From Halalkalicoccus sp. CG83 (GTDB lineage: Archaea; Halobacteriota; Halobacteria; Halobacteriales; Halalkalicoccaceae), in the NCBI RefSeq assembly GCF_037081715.1, contig NZ_JAZDDH010000001.1, positions 1,984,001 to 2,048,000 of the forward strand: a stretch of 64,000 bases of DNA. Reading direction: 5' to 3'. The position numbers were made by a program, and so were the translations under genes. Positions within the stretch are counted from its first letter, which is position 1. Each line of letters begins with the position of its first letter. The notes under the pieces are model-generated. The model made no database searches and was not told the DNA's origin. It worked only from the letters and a program-made list of their open reading frames with translations. Positions 7,113-15,376 of this stretch are shown in pieces.

Positions 7113-8450
7113 TCAGTGCATCGCCGACTCGTCGGCGGCCTCCGAGGCGTCGGGGCCGCCGAACTTCAGCGCGATCGATATCGCGACGCAGATCGCGCTC
7201 AGGACGGCGATGACGGCGAACCCGCGGGCGTAGCCGATCTCGCCGTAGACGTCGACGAACACGCCCAGGATCGGGAGCACGGTGAGCGTCCCGGCGCCCC
7301 CGATTCCGCCGATCCAGCCGGAGGCCCCGCCGACGGCCTCGGGGACGTACTTCGGGACGAGCTCGAAGACCGCCGCGTTGACCACGCCCATCCCGGTTCC
7401 GAGCACCATCATCCCGACGAACGAGGGGATCACGGCCTCGGAGAACGTGACGATCCCCGCGCCGAGCACCATGATGCCGTAGCTCACGATGGCGACGTCC
7501 TCGCCGCCGAATCGATCGCTGAGGCTGCCTCCCGGGATCCGAATCAACGAGCCGTAGACGACGAAGATCCCGGCGAACAGGCCGGCCGTCGAGAGCGTCA
7601 ATCCGTGGAAGGCGCTCCAGTAGGTGGGATACCACGTCGAGAGGGCGGTGAACCCGCCGCCGTAGGAGACGGTATAGAGGAAGACGAGCACCCAGGTCCA
7701 CTTGCTCGTCGAGGACTTCTTCAGCGACTCCTTAGCCCCGCCGGAGGGGAAGACCTCCTGTCCCATCTCCTCGGCGCGGCCCTTCGCTTCGTCGACGTCG
7801 AACCCCCGCTTGAGGAACTGGAAGTAGTACGGGTTCGCGCCGTAAAGGGCGTAGAGAACCGCCGCGACGACCATGAACGCGAGCCAGCCCGCGTACGCGA
7901 GCGTCAGCCCGCCAACGCCGATCGCCACGGGAATGGCGTAGTTCATCACGCCCGGCCCGACGTTGCCGGCGCCGCCGAAGGCGCCCATCGCGAACCCCTG
8001 TTGGTCCTCGGGATACCAGTAGGAGGTCTGGGCGATCCCCACGGAGAACGTTGCCCCGCCGGCGCCCGCCAGAATTCCACAGATCAGCAGCGGTACGTAG
8101 AGATGCGACCCGAAGTCGTCGGGATAGAACAGCGCGAGGATGGCGACCAGTCCGGCCATCCCCACGATGGTGATTCCGAACAGGATCAACAGCGGCTTCT
8201 TCGCGCCGATCTCGTCGACCCACGCGCCGAACGGCACCCGGAGGGCTACCTTGCTGATGTGGGGCGACGACAGCAGAATCCCGAGCAACGCGCCCGAGAT
8301 GCCGAGTGCCTCCTGGAACGTCGGTCCCGCGACGCCGTAGAAGACGATGGTGGTGAGGCCCGCGAAGAACGCGAGCGTGGCCATTACCAGGCCCCTACGG
8401 GGGCTTCCTGATATGCCGTACTCCTCTCTGTACTCGTCGTTCTCTGCCAT
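7113..8450 (-). CDS. NarK-type nitrate/nitrite (or related anion) MFS transporter
   Basis: 445 residues with twelve hydrophobic helices. The Gly-rich segment Gly-Gly-Ala-Gly-Asn-Val-Gly-Pro-Gly-Val-Met-Asn in helix 5 is the nitrate signature of the NNP subfamily. A second glycine-rich stretch, Gly-Trp-Ile-Gly-Gly-Ile-Gly-Gly-Ala-Gly, is in helix 11, and the loop 2-3 motif Gly-Ala-Trp-Val-Asp-Glu-Ile-Gly-Ala-Lys-Lys is present. Likely nitrate/nitrite transport across the cell membrane. No nitrate reductase gene is nearby, so the substrate remains inferred. A TATA-like element (8459-8467) lies very close to the ATG, so an internal start (Met near residue 23, Leu-Val-Met-Ala-Thr) is possible. 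Confidence 0.8.
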   Translation of the reverse strand: MAENDEYREEYGISGSPRRGLVMATLAFFAGLTTIVFYGVAGPTFQEALGISGALLGILLSSPHISKVALRVPFGAWVDEIGAKKPLLILFGITIVGMAGLVAILALFYPDDFGSHLYVPLLICGILAGAGGATFSVGIAQTSYWYPEDQQGFAMGAFGGAGNVGPGVMNYAIPVAIGVGGLTLAYAGWLAFMVVAAVLYALYGANPYYFQFLKRGFDVDEAKGRAEEMGQEVFPSGGAKESLKKSSTSKWTWVLVFLYTVSYGGGFTALSTWYPTYWSAFHGLTLSTAGLFAGIFVVYGSLIRIPGGSLSDRFGGEDVAIVSYGIMVLGAGIVTFSEAVIPSFVGMMVLGTGMGVVNAAVFELVPKYVPEAVGGASGWIGGIGGAGTLTVLPILGVFVDVYGEIGYARGFAVIAVLSAICVAISIALKFGGPDASEAADESAMH

Positions 8451-8763
8451 CGCTTGCTTATAAATACTCGCCCGTGTTAGTAGTGGCGAAACCCCTCTAA
8501 ACGGAATTCACGAGCCTTCTAAGTGCCATATTTTCCCTTCGAACTCTCGCTGAATGAGTATTTAAATGAACTCGACGAAGCCGTGCGATGAGCGTTGGGT
8601 GAATCCGAACTAGGACGTACGATCGGGAGAACGGCCCGACGGTTTTCGGACCGTTGGGCCCGGCGAATCGGCGGCCGGGGTCCGAGGGTCCGTATCGAAC
8701 TCCGGGATCGACTACTCGTTCCGGAGGCGGAGCGTTGGTATGGTTCGATCCCCTTCCGGAGGT
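8451..8763. other. Divergent intergenic region, no gene seen
   Basis: The region holds the promoter of the NarK-like gene (minus-strand TATA-like element at 8459-8467) and another AT-rich patch around 8550-8562 (gagtatttaaatg) that could serve either strand. No credible coding sequence or repeat was found. Confidence 0.4.
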
Positions 8764-9816
8764 ATGGAGGCGATCGTTCTCGAGGAACACGGAGCCCCCC
8801 TGCGGGTTCGGGAGGTCGAGAAGCCGACGGCACCCGACCACGGCGTCGTCGTCGACGTCGAGGCGTGTGGCATCTGTCGATCGGACTGGCACGCCTGGCG
8901 GGGCCACGGCGAGTGGGTGGACGACGTGCCGCCGGCGGGCCAGATCCTCGGCCACGAGCCCGCCGGCCGGGTCGTCGAGGTCGGCGAGAGCGTCGACCGC
9001 ATCGAGCGAGGCGACCGGGTCGCCGTCCCGTTCAGCCTCGGCGAGGGCCGCTGTCCGCAGTGTCGAAACGGCCACGGCAACGTCTGCGAGGACGGGATCG
9101 CGCTGGGGTTCGAGCCCGCGGGTCAGGGCGCGTTCGCCGACCAGGTCGCCGTCCCGTACGCCGACTACAACCTCACCGTCCTCCCCGAGGACGTCTCCGC
9201 ACGGGCGATGGCGGCGCTCGGCTGTCGGTACATGACCGCCTACCACGCGCTCGCCCACCGCGCCGACCTCACGCCCGGCGACGCGGTCGCGGTCCACGGC
9301 TGTGGCGGCGTCGGCCTCTCGGCGATCCAGATCGCCCGCGCGCTGGGTGCGACCGTCATCGCGGTCGACGTTCGCGAGGAGGCCCTCGAGAAGGCACGCG
9401 AACTCGGGGCTCACGAGACCGTGAACGGCGAGGGGAGGGTGGTCGAGGAGATCCGTGAACTGACCGGCGGCGGCGCGTCGATCTCGATCGACGCGCTCGG
9501 CATCGCCCAGACCTGTCGAAACTCCGTAGCGTGTCTCGCTCGTCGCGGCCAACACCTCCAACTCGGACTGACGACGGACGACGAACGCGGCGAGATCCCG
9601 CTTCCCACCGACGCGATGGTCGGCCGCGAGATCGACTTCCTCGGCGCGCGCGGGATGCCGTCGACGAGGTACGACGAGCTGCTGCGGTTCGTCGAGAGCG
9701 GGGCGATCGATCCCGGCGCGCTGGTCACGAACGTCGTCTCCCTCGAGGCGGTTCCCGACCGAATCGCCGCGATGGGCGAGTTCGACGCCGTCGGCATCGA
9801 GGTCTGCGAGCCGTAA
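8764..9816 (+). CDS. Zinc-dependent medium-chain alcohol dehydrogenase
   Basis: 350 residues from Met-Glu-Ala-Ile-Val-Leu. Catalytic zinc motif Ala-Cys-Gly-Ile-Cys-Arg-Ser-Asp near residue 38 and Gly-His-Glu-Pro-Ala-Gly near 64. The structural-zinc lobe retains Cys-Pro-Gln-Cys and one later Cys but seems to lack one of the four usual ligands. The Rossmann motif Gly-Cys-Gly-Gly-Val-Gly is near 180, followed by Val-Asp-Val, whose Asp suggests NAD over NADP. An ATG 24 bases upstream (8740) is in frame, but families of this type start at the second Met. It oxidises an alcohol or reduces an aldehyde in the cytoplasm; substrate unknown. Confidence 0.82.
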   Translation: MEAIVLEEHGAPLRVREVEKPTAPDHGVVVDVEACGICRSDWHAWRGHGEWVDDVPPAGQILGHEPAGRVVEVGESVDRIERGDRVAVPFSLGEGRCPQCRNGHGNVCEDGIALGFEPAGQGAFADQVAVPYADYNLTVLPEDVSARAMAALGCRYMTAYHALAHRADLTPGDAVAVHGCGGVGLSAIQIARALGATVIAVDVREEALEKARELGAHETVNGEGRVVEEIRELTGGGASISIDALGIAQTCRNSVACLARRGQHLQLGLTTDDERGEIPLPTDAMVGREIDFLGARGMPSTRYDELLRFVESGAIDPGALVTNVVSLEAVPDRIAAMGEFDAVGIEVCEP

Positions 9817-9886
9817 GCGTGGCCCGTCGGCCGGAGTCGACTGTGGGGACGAGATTAATGATCGTTCGCCGTGAAGGCCCTCCCGT

Positions 9887-10102
9887 ATGTCGCCACAGCT
9901 CTCGGACGACCCGCAGGCGGTGGTCGTCTCGCACGAGAACCTCGAGTACGAGTTCGAGAAGGTCGACGACACGACGGTCCGCTATCGTTTCGCCCGCGAG
10001 GACCGTCCCGGAGGCTCGGAACGAACCGACCGGATCGACCTGGATGACGTCCCTCAGGTCGTGATGGACGAACTCCGGACCAACGGTTACAGCCACGAGT
10101 AG
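9887..10102 (+). CDS. Small acidic hypothetical protein
   Basis: 71 residues, soluble, with no Cys or membrane segment. The composition (Asp/Glu rich, beta-strand pattern Thr-Val-Arg-Tyr-Arg-Phe-Ala) is typical of small haloarchaeal proteins. It follows the alcohol dehydrogenase by 70 bases on the same strand, but its own start lies after a TATA-like ttaatg sequence, so it may be transcribed alone. I do not recognise the family. Confidence 0.55.
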   Translation: MSPQLSDDPQAVVVSHENLEYEFEKVDDTTVRYRFAREDRPGGSERTDRIDLDDVPQVVMDELRTNGYSHE

Positions 10103-10313
10103 TCGTCCTCCCGCGACCGACCTGCGTCCGGCGGGACGTGATCCACGGACGCCGTGCCGACTACGGGACGGAACGGGGCGGACGCCGTCGTCATCCTCCG
10201 TAGTCTCGGAGACGAGGACGGAGACCCCGACTCGCTCACGGACCGTCGACGGGCGTGAGCGAGGAGGAGACGAACGCACCAGCGTTTTCCCCGCGGCGGT
10301 CGAAGGCCGGCGT

Positions 10314-10997
10314 ATGTCGTTCGATCCCGAGCGGGTGACGACGGTCACGTTCGACTCATACAGCACCCTCGTCGACGTCGACGCGGCGGAGGAGGCGCTC
10401 GCAGAGCGCGTCGAGGACCCCCAGCCGGTCTCGAAGCTCTGGCGCGCCCGGTCGCTCGAGTACACGTTCGTCGCGAACCAGATCGACGCCTACCAGCCGT
10501 TCTACGAGATGAACCGCGACGCGCTCCAGTACGCGCTCGACGCCCACGGGGCGGACGTCTCCGAGGACGAGCGCGACGAGATCCTCGCGGTCTACCACGA
10601 ACTCGACGTCTTCGACGACGTTCGGGACGGCATCGAGCGGCTTCGGGACGGCGGCTACGACCCGTACGTCGTCTCGAACGGCAACCCCGAGATGCTCGAA
10701 TCGATGGTGGAGCACGCTGACATCGGCGACCTCCTCGAGGACACCATCAGTGCCGACGAGATCGAGACGTTCAAGCCCGACGCCGAGATCTACCGCCACG
10801 CCGCCGCCCGGACGGGTACGCCCATCGACGAGATCGCCCACGTCACCGCCGGCTGGTTCGACGTGATGGGCGCCCAGCACGCGGGGATGCAGGGCGTCTG
10901 GATCGACCGCAAGGGATCGTCGTGGGAGCCCTTCGACGGCGAACCGGCGCTCACGATCGACTCGTTCTACGACCTGGCCGACGAACTCGGCGTCTGA
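10314..10997 (+). CDS. HAD-superfamily hydrolase, haloacid dehalogenase type II-like
   Basis: 227 residues. Motif I Thr-Phe-Asp-Ser-Tyr-Ser-Thr-Leu carries the nucleophilic Asp (about residue 13), motif II is Ser-Asn-Gly-Asn-Pro, motif III Lys lies in Phe-Lys-Pro-Asp-Ala-Glu-Ile-Tyr, and motif IV resembles the dehalogenase version (Trp-Phe-Asp-Val-Met-Gly-Ala). The Ser-Asn-Gly and Phe-Lys-Pro patterns favour the 2-haloacid dehalogenase branch, but many members act on phosphate esters. Cytoplasmic. It stands between two noncoding stretches, so context does not name the substrate. Confidence 0.78.
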   Translation: MSFDPERVTTVTFDSYSTLVDVDAAEEALAERVEDPQPVSKLWRARSLEYTFVANQIDAYQPFYEMNRDALQYALDAHGADVSEDERDEILAVYHELDVFDDVRDGIERLRDGGYDPYVVSNGNPEMLESMVEHADIGDLLEDTISADEIETFKPDAEIYRHAAARTGTPIDEIAHVTAGWFDVMGAQHAGMQGVWIDRKGSSWEPFDGEPALTIDSFYDLADELGV

Positions 10998-11336
10998 GTC
11001 CCCTCGACCCACACCGGGTCGTCGACCGGCTTCCCGGCCCCGTGTCGGTTCGGCGGACTCCGTTCGCTCGTTTCTGCGAACCGACGTTCGCCGTCCCGCC
11101 CGTTCGATCGGAGTTCGCGGGTCTGCCGAGTGATTTCGTATCGCACCATTCCGTTCATCGTCGACGAACGAGCCCGGTCGCTACGGATCAACGCTTCCGA
11201 TCGAGTGGGGGTTCCGGTCCCGTTTCACGGCGAGAGCGGCCGAGAAACGCGCGAACGGCGGGTTCGGACGGTGAACCGTCTCGGCCGCTCTCGTCGTCAA
11301 AACGATTAACGGGCCGCTCTTCGCACTCGGAGACAT
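10998..11336. other. Intergenic region with a strong inverted repeat
   Basis: No coding sequence is convincing. The main feature is the 15-base perfect inverted repeat at 11231-11293, listed separately. Just after it, an AT-rich element (aaaacgattaacg, 11298-11310) probably provides the TATA box for the hydroxyacyl-CoA dehydrogenase gene at 11337. Confidence 0.5.
11231..11293. repeat. Nested inverted repeat/hairpin upstream of 3-hydroxyacyl-CoA dehydrogenase
   Basis: CGAGAGCGGCCGAGA at 11231-11245 is perfectly complementary to TCTCGGCCGCTCTCG at 11279-11293. Inside the 33-base loop a second inverted pair, GGTTC and GAACC, is separated by 7 bases. Transcribed, this would fold into a very stable two-tier stem. 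It ends about 5 bases before the presumed TATA region of the next gene, so it may be a terminator for leftward or upstream transcription or a protein-binding site. Confidence 0.6.
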
Positions 11337-12221
11337 ATGAATGTCGGCGTGCTCGGCGCGGGAACGATGGGCCGCGGCATCGCGCAGGTCTGTGCGACCG
11401 CCGGCCATCGGGTAACGGTTCGCGATCTCGATCCCGAACTCGTCGATCGAGGGATCGAGTCGATCGCTTCTACCCTCGAGGAGGGGGTCGACCGTGGAAA
11501 GGTGGACCCCGGGGATCGAGAAGCCGCCCTCGAGCGGATCTCGGGCACGACGGAGCTCGCGGAGGCGGTCGTGGGCGCCGATCTCGTCGTGGAGGCCGTC
11601 CCCGAGGAGATGGAGCTGAAGCGGGAGACGGTCACGGCGGTCGAGGACGCCGCCAACCCTGGTACCGTGATCGCGTCGAACACCTCGTCGCTTCCGCTGA
11701 CGGAGATCGCGAGCACGCTCGAACGACCCGAGCGGGCGATCGGCCTCCACTTCTTCAACCCGGTCCACCTGATGGACCTCGTCGAGGTCGTCGCCGCCGA
11801 GCAGACCGCGGCGGAGACCGTCGAGTTCGCCGAGGAGTTCGTCGAGGGGATCGAGAAGGAACCCGTCGTGATCCGCGACACACCCGGCTTCGCGACCTCA
11901 CGGCTGGGCGTCGCGATCGGGGTCGAGGCGATCCGGATGGTCGAACGGGGCGTCGCCAGCCCCGCAGCCATCGACCGGGCGATGGAGCTCGGCTACAACC
12001 ACCCGATGGGCCCGCTCGAACTCGGAGACGTCGTCGGTCTCGACGTTCGCCTCGACATCCTCGAGGGGCTACGCGAGGAGCTCGGCGAACGGTTTCGCCC
12101 GCCACAGCTCCTGCGGCGGAAGGTCCGTGCGGGCAAGCTCGGCAGGAAGAGCGGCGAGGGGTTCTACGTCTGGGAGGACGGCGAGCGCGTCGCCATGAGC
12201 GGCGACTGGGACGAGCGGTGA
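11337..12221 (+). CDS. hbd: 3-hydroxyacyl-CoA dehydrogenase (hydroxybutyryl-CoA dehydrogenase type)
   Basis: 294 residues, close to the 280-290 usual for single-domain-pair Hbd/PaaH proteins. The N-terminal NAD-binding motif is Gly-Ala-Gly-Thr-Met-Gly-Arg-Gly-Ile-Ala, and the catalytic His signature is Leu-His-Phe-Phe-Asn-Pro-Val-His. The C-terminal domain contains Asp-Thr-Pro-Gly-Phe and Gly-Tyr-Asn-His-Pro-Met-Gly-Pro. It oxidises (S)-3-hydroxyacyl-CoA to the 3-oxo form with NAD in fatty acid or hydroxybutyrate metabolism. Likely leaderless: the start is Ala-less ATG-AAT directly after an A-rich stretch. No other beta-oxidation gene is adjacent. Confidence 0.88.
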   Translation: MNVGVLGAGTMGRGIAQVCATAGHRVTVRDLDPELVDRGIESIASTLEEGVDRGKVDPGDREAALERISGTTELAEAVVGADLVVEAVPEEMELKRETVTAVEDAANPGTVIASNTSSLPLTEIASTLERPERAIGLHFFNPVHLMDLVEVVAAEQTAAETVEFAEEFVEGIEKEPVVIRDTPGFATSRLGVAIGVEAIRMVERGVASPAAIDRAMELGYNHPMGPLELGDVVGLDVRLDILEGLREELGERFRPPQLLRRKVRAGKLGRKSGEGFYVWEDGERVAMSGDWDER

Positions 12222-12274
12222 GCCCGAATCGGCCACGCCGGAAGACATAGTTATTTGTAACAAGAAGCAGGTTC

Positions 12275-12703
12275 ATGGGACGGTTAGACGGGGTCGACGC
12301 GGACGAACTGCGGGCGCGGCTCGCGGACGCCGACGACCCGAAGGCGATTCGGCGGCTGGTGATCGCGCTCGCCTACGACGACGGCGAGTCGGTTCGGACG
12401 CTGAGTCGGCGGTACGGGTTCCCGACGTCGACGATCTACTACTGGCTCGACCGGTTCGAGTCCCGATCGCTCGAATCGGCGCTCGCCGACGGCTCGAGGC
12501 CGGGCCGTCCAAGCGAACTGACGGCACGACAGCGTCGCGAACTCGAGGGGACGCTCGCGGACCCGCCGTCGGACCACGGCTACGACGCCGACCGGTGGAC
12601 GTCCGAACTCGTCCGGCGATACGTCGCCTCGGCGTACGGCGTCGAGTACTCGACCAGACACGTGCGCCGGCTGTTCGGCGAGGCGCTCGATTCGTACAAA
12701 TAG
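12275..12703 (+). CDS. Helix-turn-helix protein resembling the DNA-binding half of IS630-type transposases
   Basis: 142 residues with two HTH units: residues 25-65 (Lys-Ala-Ile-Arg-Arg-Leu ... Arg-Tyr-Gly-Phe-Pro-Thr-Ser-Thr-Ile-Tyr-Tyr-Trp) and a winged-helix-like second half ending in Tyr-Ser-Thr-Arg-His-Val-Arg-Arg-Leu. This layout equals the N-terminal part of IS630/Tc1 transposases, but no DDE catalytic domain follows, so it is either a domesticated regulator or a trimmed element. The 8-base sequence TATTTGTA occurs just before it (12252-12259) and inverted at its stop codon (12695-12702). It converges on the SMC-like gene, with 9 bases between them. Confidence 0.6.
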   Translation: MGRLDGVDADELRARLADADDPKAIRRLVIALAYDDGESVRTLSRRYGFPTSTIYYWLDRFESRSLESALADGSRPGRPSELTARQRRELEGTLADPPSDHGYDADRWTSELVRRYVASAYGVEYSTRHVRRLFGEALDSYK

Positions 12704-12712
12704 TTCTGTCCG

Positions 12713-14611
12713 TCAGATCTCAGTGATCCGCGTGTAGGAGTCGTCGAGAGCAGCGGCGTCCTCGGGCAGAAGCGCGACGACGACGTAGGGGGCGTACTGG
12801 TCGAGGTAGTCGATCAGGGCCGCGATACGTTCGGAGTCGAGCGCCTCGAGCGAGTCGAGCAGCATGAACGGAACGCGTTCGTGGACGTCGTGGACGAGAT
12901 AGCCCGCGAGTGCGACGATCAGCCCGGTCACCTCCCGTTCGCTCTCGCTGAGGTGGTCGACCGAGTCCTCGTACGTCGTCCCCTCGTCGGTGATCCGGGT
13001 GATGTGGAGGTCGAACGTCGCCTCCTCGCCGGTCGTGGGCTCGAGTCGCTCGAGCCAGATCCGCTCGAGGTTCGCGTACTCGAGCAGGCCCAGTACGGTG
13101 TTCATGTGCTCGTTGAACGCCCCGATCGCCTCGCGTTCGATGCGTTCGATCCGCGTTCGCTGCTCCTCGAGCTCCTCGCGGATCTCCTCGCGGCGGGTCT
13201 CGAGCTCCTCGCGCTTCTCGAGGCGCGACTCGATCTCGTCGATCTCCCCCTCGATGGCGTCGAACTCCCGTTCGAGTCGGTCGCGCTCGAGTTCGTGGCG
13301 AGTGACCGCCTTCTGTGTCGAGAGCAGCTCCGCGTCGTCGCCGTCGTCCTCGACCTCACGCTCGAGCGCCTCGATCTCGTCGAGCAGCTCCCCGCGGCGC
13401 GTCTCCAGCTCCTCGATGCGTTCGTTCCGGTCCTCGAGCTCCGACTCGACGGTCTCGAGCTTTCGTTCGAGCCGGTCGCGCTCCTCCCGTGTCTCGCGGT
13501 AGTCCGCCCGCTCGCGTTTGAGCGAGTCGAGCTCCGCGTCGATCTCGTTTCGTTGCTCGAGTTTCTCGCGCCTGAGTTCGCGCAGCTCCGAGAGGGTGGA
13601 CTCGATACGGTCGGTCTCGACCGTGCTGCCGCAGGTCCAGCACGTGACCTCCGTCGATCGGTCCGACAGGAGGCGGTCGGTCACGACCCCGTCCTCCTCG
13701 TCCCCGTCTGCGATCAGCTCGGGATACTCCGCGTCGGCGAGGTTCTCGTTGAACTGGATGACCGTCTGGAGCTGTGAGACGATCTCGTCGAGCTCCCCCT
13801 TGCGACCCCGGAGCCGCTCGATGCGCGAGGCCAGCTCGTCGAGCGTCTCCTCCTCGGCGACCGATCGGTCACCGAGCGACTCGCGAAGCTCCGTCCGCTC
13901 CGCCTCGAGCGAGTCGACGCTCGCCCGCTCGGTCTCGAGGTCGTAGGTGACGTCTTCGAGGGTCGTCCGCGCCTCCTGGAGCGCGTCGAATCGCTCGGAG
14001 GTCCCTCCGTCCTCCGATCGTCGGGTGCCCTCCAGCGTCTCGCGCGCCCTCTCGAGGTCGGCCTCGGCCTCCTCGAGTTCGGACCGGACGCGCGTCCGGT
14101 CCTCCTCCAGCGACCGCAGCTCCCGGCCGGCGGCCGAGAGCTCGGCCAGCTCCTCGCTGACGTCGCGCTTCTCGGCCTGGAGACGTTCGATCGTCGTCTC
14201 GATCGACTCGACGTCGACCGGCCGGAGGATGAGTTCGCGGAGGTCGTCGCCGCGAACGACCGCCCGCCGTGCCGCGTTCGACTCGAGGAGGAACGCGAAC
14301 AGGTCCGCGATCTGGGGGTCCTCGAGGTAGGGATCGCCCTCGAAGTGGAGCGTCCCGTTGGTCCGTGTGAGCTCGCGCGTGTAGATCCGCTCTCCGAGTT
14401 CGAGTTCGGCACGTCCGCTCGCCGCGTCACCCTTCAGCGAGGCCCGCTCGCTCCCCAGCGCCGCCATGATGGCCTGGAGGAGCGACGTCCGGTTGGTCGC
14501 GTTTCGTCCGGCGAGCGCGGTGACTCCGGGTCCGAACTCGACGGTCGTAGACGTGATCCCGCCGACGTTCTCGGCGTGTATCGTCGCCTCCGGGTGCTCC
14601 TGCGGGGACAT
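12713..14611 (-). CDS. Archaea-specific SMC/Rad50-related coiled-coil protein (Sph type)
   Basis: 632 residues. An N-terminal ATPase-like half contains Leu-Ala-Gly-Arg-Asn-Ala-Thr-Asn-Arg-Thr-Ser at the Walker A position; the canonical Gly-Lys pair is replaced by Asn-Arg. Long Glu/Arg-rich coiled coils span about 130-500 and are broken by a zinc-hook-like Cys-Trp-Thr-Cys near residue 330. The C-terminal half has Leu-Ser-Glu-Ser-Glu-Arg-Glu-Val (signature region) and Met-Leu-Leu-Asp-Ser-Leu-Glu (Walker B with Ser in place of the usual Glu). It pairs with rdfA upstream on the same strand, as in Haloferax, where this SMC-like protein and RdfA affect rod shape. Confidence 0.8.
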   Translation of the reverse strand: MSPQEHPEATIHAENVGGITSTTVEFGPGVTALAGRNATNRTSLLQAIMAALGSERASLKGDAASGRAELELGERIYTRELTRTNGTLHFEGDPYLEDPQIADLFAFLLESNAARRAVVRGDDLRELILRPVDVESIETTIERLQAEKRDVSEELAELSAAGRELRSLEEDRTRVRSELEEAEADLERARETLEGTRRSEDGGTSERFDALQEARTTLEDVTYDLETERASVDSLEAERTELRESLGDRSVAEEETLDELASRIERLRGRKGELDEIVSQLQTVIQFNENLADAEYPELIADGDEEDGVVTDRLLSDRSTEVTCWTCGSTVETDRIESTLSELRELRREKLEQRNEIDAELDSLKRERADYRETREERDRLERKLETVESELEDRNERIEELETRRGELLDEIEALEREVEDDGDDAELLSTQKAVTRHELERDRLEREFDAIEGEIDEIESRLEKREELETRREEIREELEEQRTRIERIEREAIGAFNEHMNTVLGLLEYANLERIWLERLEPTTGEEATFDLHITRITDEGTTYEDSVDHLSESEREVTGLIVALAGYLVHDVHERVPFMLLDSLEALDSERIAALIDYLDQYAPYVVVALLPEDAAALDDSYTRITEI

Positions 14612-14684
14612 GAAATCCGAATCGGCCGTTCGGCGTATAAAGGTTCAGGTGTTCTCGCGGTCCCTTACGGCAGTACCGGTGTAA

Positions 14685-15326
14685 TCAATCGCCCTCGCTA
14701 CACGAACAGCCGCCCGACTCGAGAAACGACGCCGCGGAGCTGACGCTCCCGCAGGTCTCGCAGGTCACCCTGACGTCGACGAACACGCTCGACTCCTCCC
14801 CTGCGAGGAGTCCCGCAGCCGTCAGCCGGTCGATCGAGTCGGCCGTGACCGCCCGCGTTCGGTTCGCGAGCGCGTTGATCTTGTCGATCTCGCGCTCGAT
14901 GCGTTCCTCGGGCTTCGGCTCGGCGTTCGAGGGGTGCGAGGCTCCCCGGTGGTCGGTGAGATACGTGTAGATCGACTGGTGGGAGACGAAATCCGACTCG
15001 AGGCTCTCGACCCCGATGCCCGTTCGTTCGAGCTCCCGGCGGGCCTGCTGGCGCATTCCGGCGCTCACGTCGTCGTCGGTGAGCAGCCGATACCGCGTCT
15101 CCACGTCGCCCTCGAGCGATCGAGCGTCCGCGTCCTCGAGTGCGGCCTCGAGTACCCGCCGGTTGAACAGGTCCGCGAGCGCCCGCAAGCTGTACCGGTC
15201 GTCTCCGTCGCCGGTCCACCGAGCCTCGAGCTCCGCACCCGTCCCGTCGAGCCCGTACTTCCCGATGATCCGTCCGACCTTTCCGCCCCGCTCGGACGCG
15301 CTCGGTTCCGTCTGGTCGTCGGACAT
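14685..15326 (-). CDS. rdfA: Rod-determining factor RdfA homologue
   Basis: 213 residues. The recognisable segments are Lys-Val-Gly-Arg-Ile-Ile-Gly-Lys-Tyr-Gly-Leu-Asp-Gly near residue 16, Leu-Ala-Asp-Leu-Phe-Asn-Arg-Arg (about 48-55), Tyr-Arg-Leu-Leu-Thr-Asp-Asp-Asp-Val-Ser, and Asp-Phe-Val-Ser-His-Gln-Ser-Ile-Tyr-Thr-Tyr-Leu. The C-terminus holds a zinc-ribbon-like Cys-Glu-Thr-Cys and a later Cys-Ser-Cys. The family is known from Haloferax cell-shape studies and is thought to be a DNA-binding regulator or adaptor. It lies 73 bases upstream of the SMC-like gene on the same strand and is probably co-transcribed with it. Confidence 0.78.
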   Translation of the reverse strand: MSDDQTEPSASERGGKVGRIIGKYGLDGTGAELEARWTGDGDDRYSLRALADLFNRRVLEAALEDADARSLEGDVETRYRLLTDDDVSAGMRQQARRELERTGIGVESLESDFVSHQSIYTYLTDHRGASHPSNAEPKPEERIEREIDKINALANRTRAVTADSIDRLTAAGLLAGEESSVFVDVRVTCETCGSVSSAASFLESGGCSCSEGD

Positions 15327-15376
15327 CCGTCCGTCCTTCCGCCCTCCGCCGTCTTAAATCCGCGGACCGTTTCCCG

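Noticed and set aside
8497-9972. 491-codon minus-strand frame over the alcohol dehydrogenase
   Set aside because: The plus strand encodes a full zinc alcohol dehydrogenase with all motifs; the antisense product shows no domain and is composition-driven.
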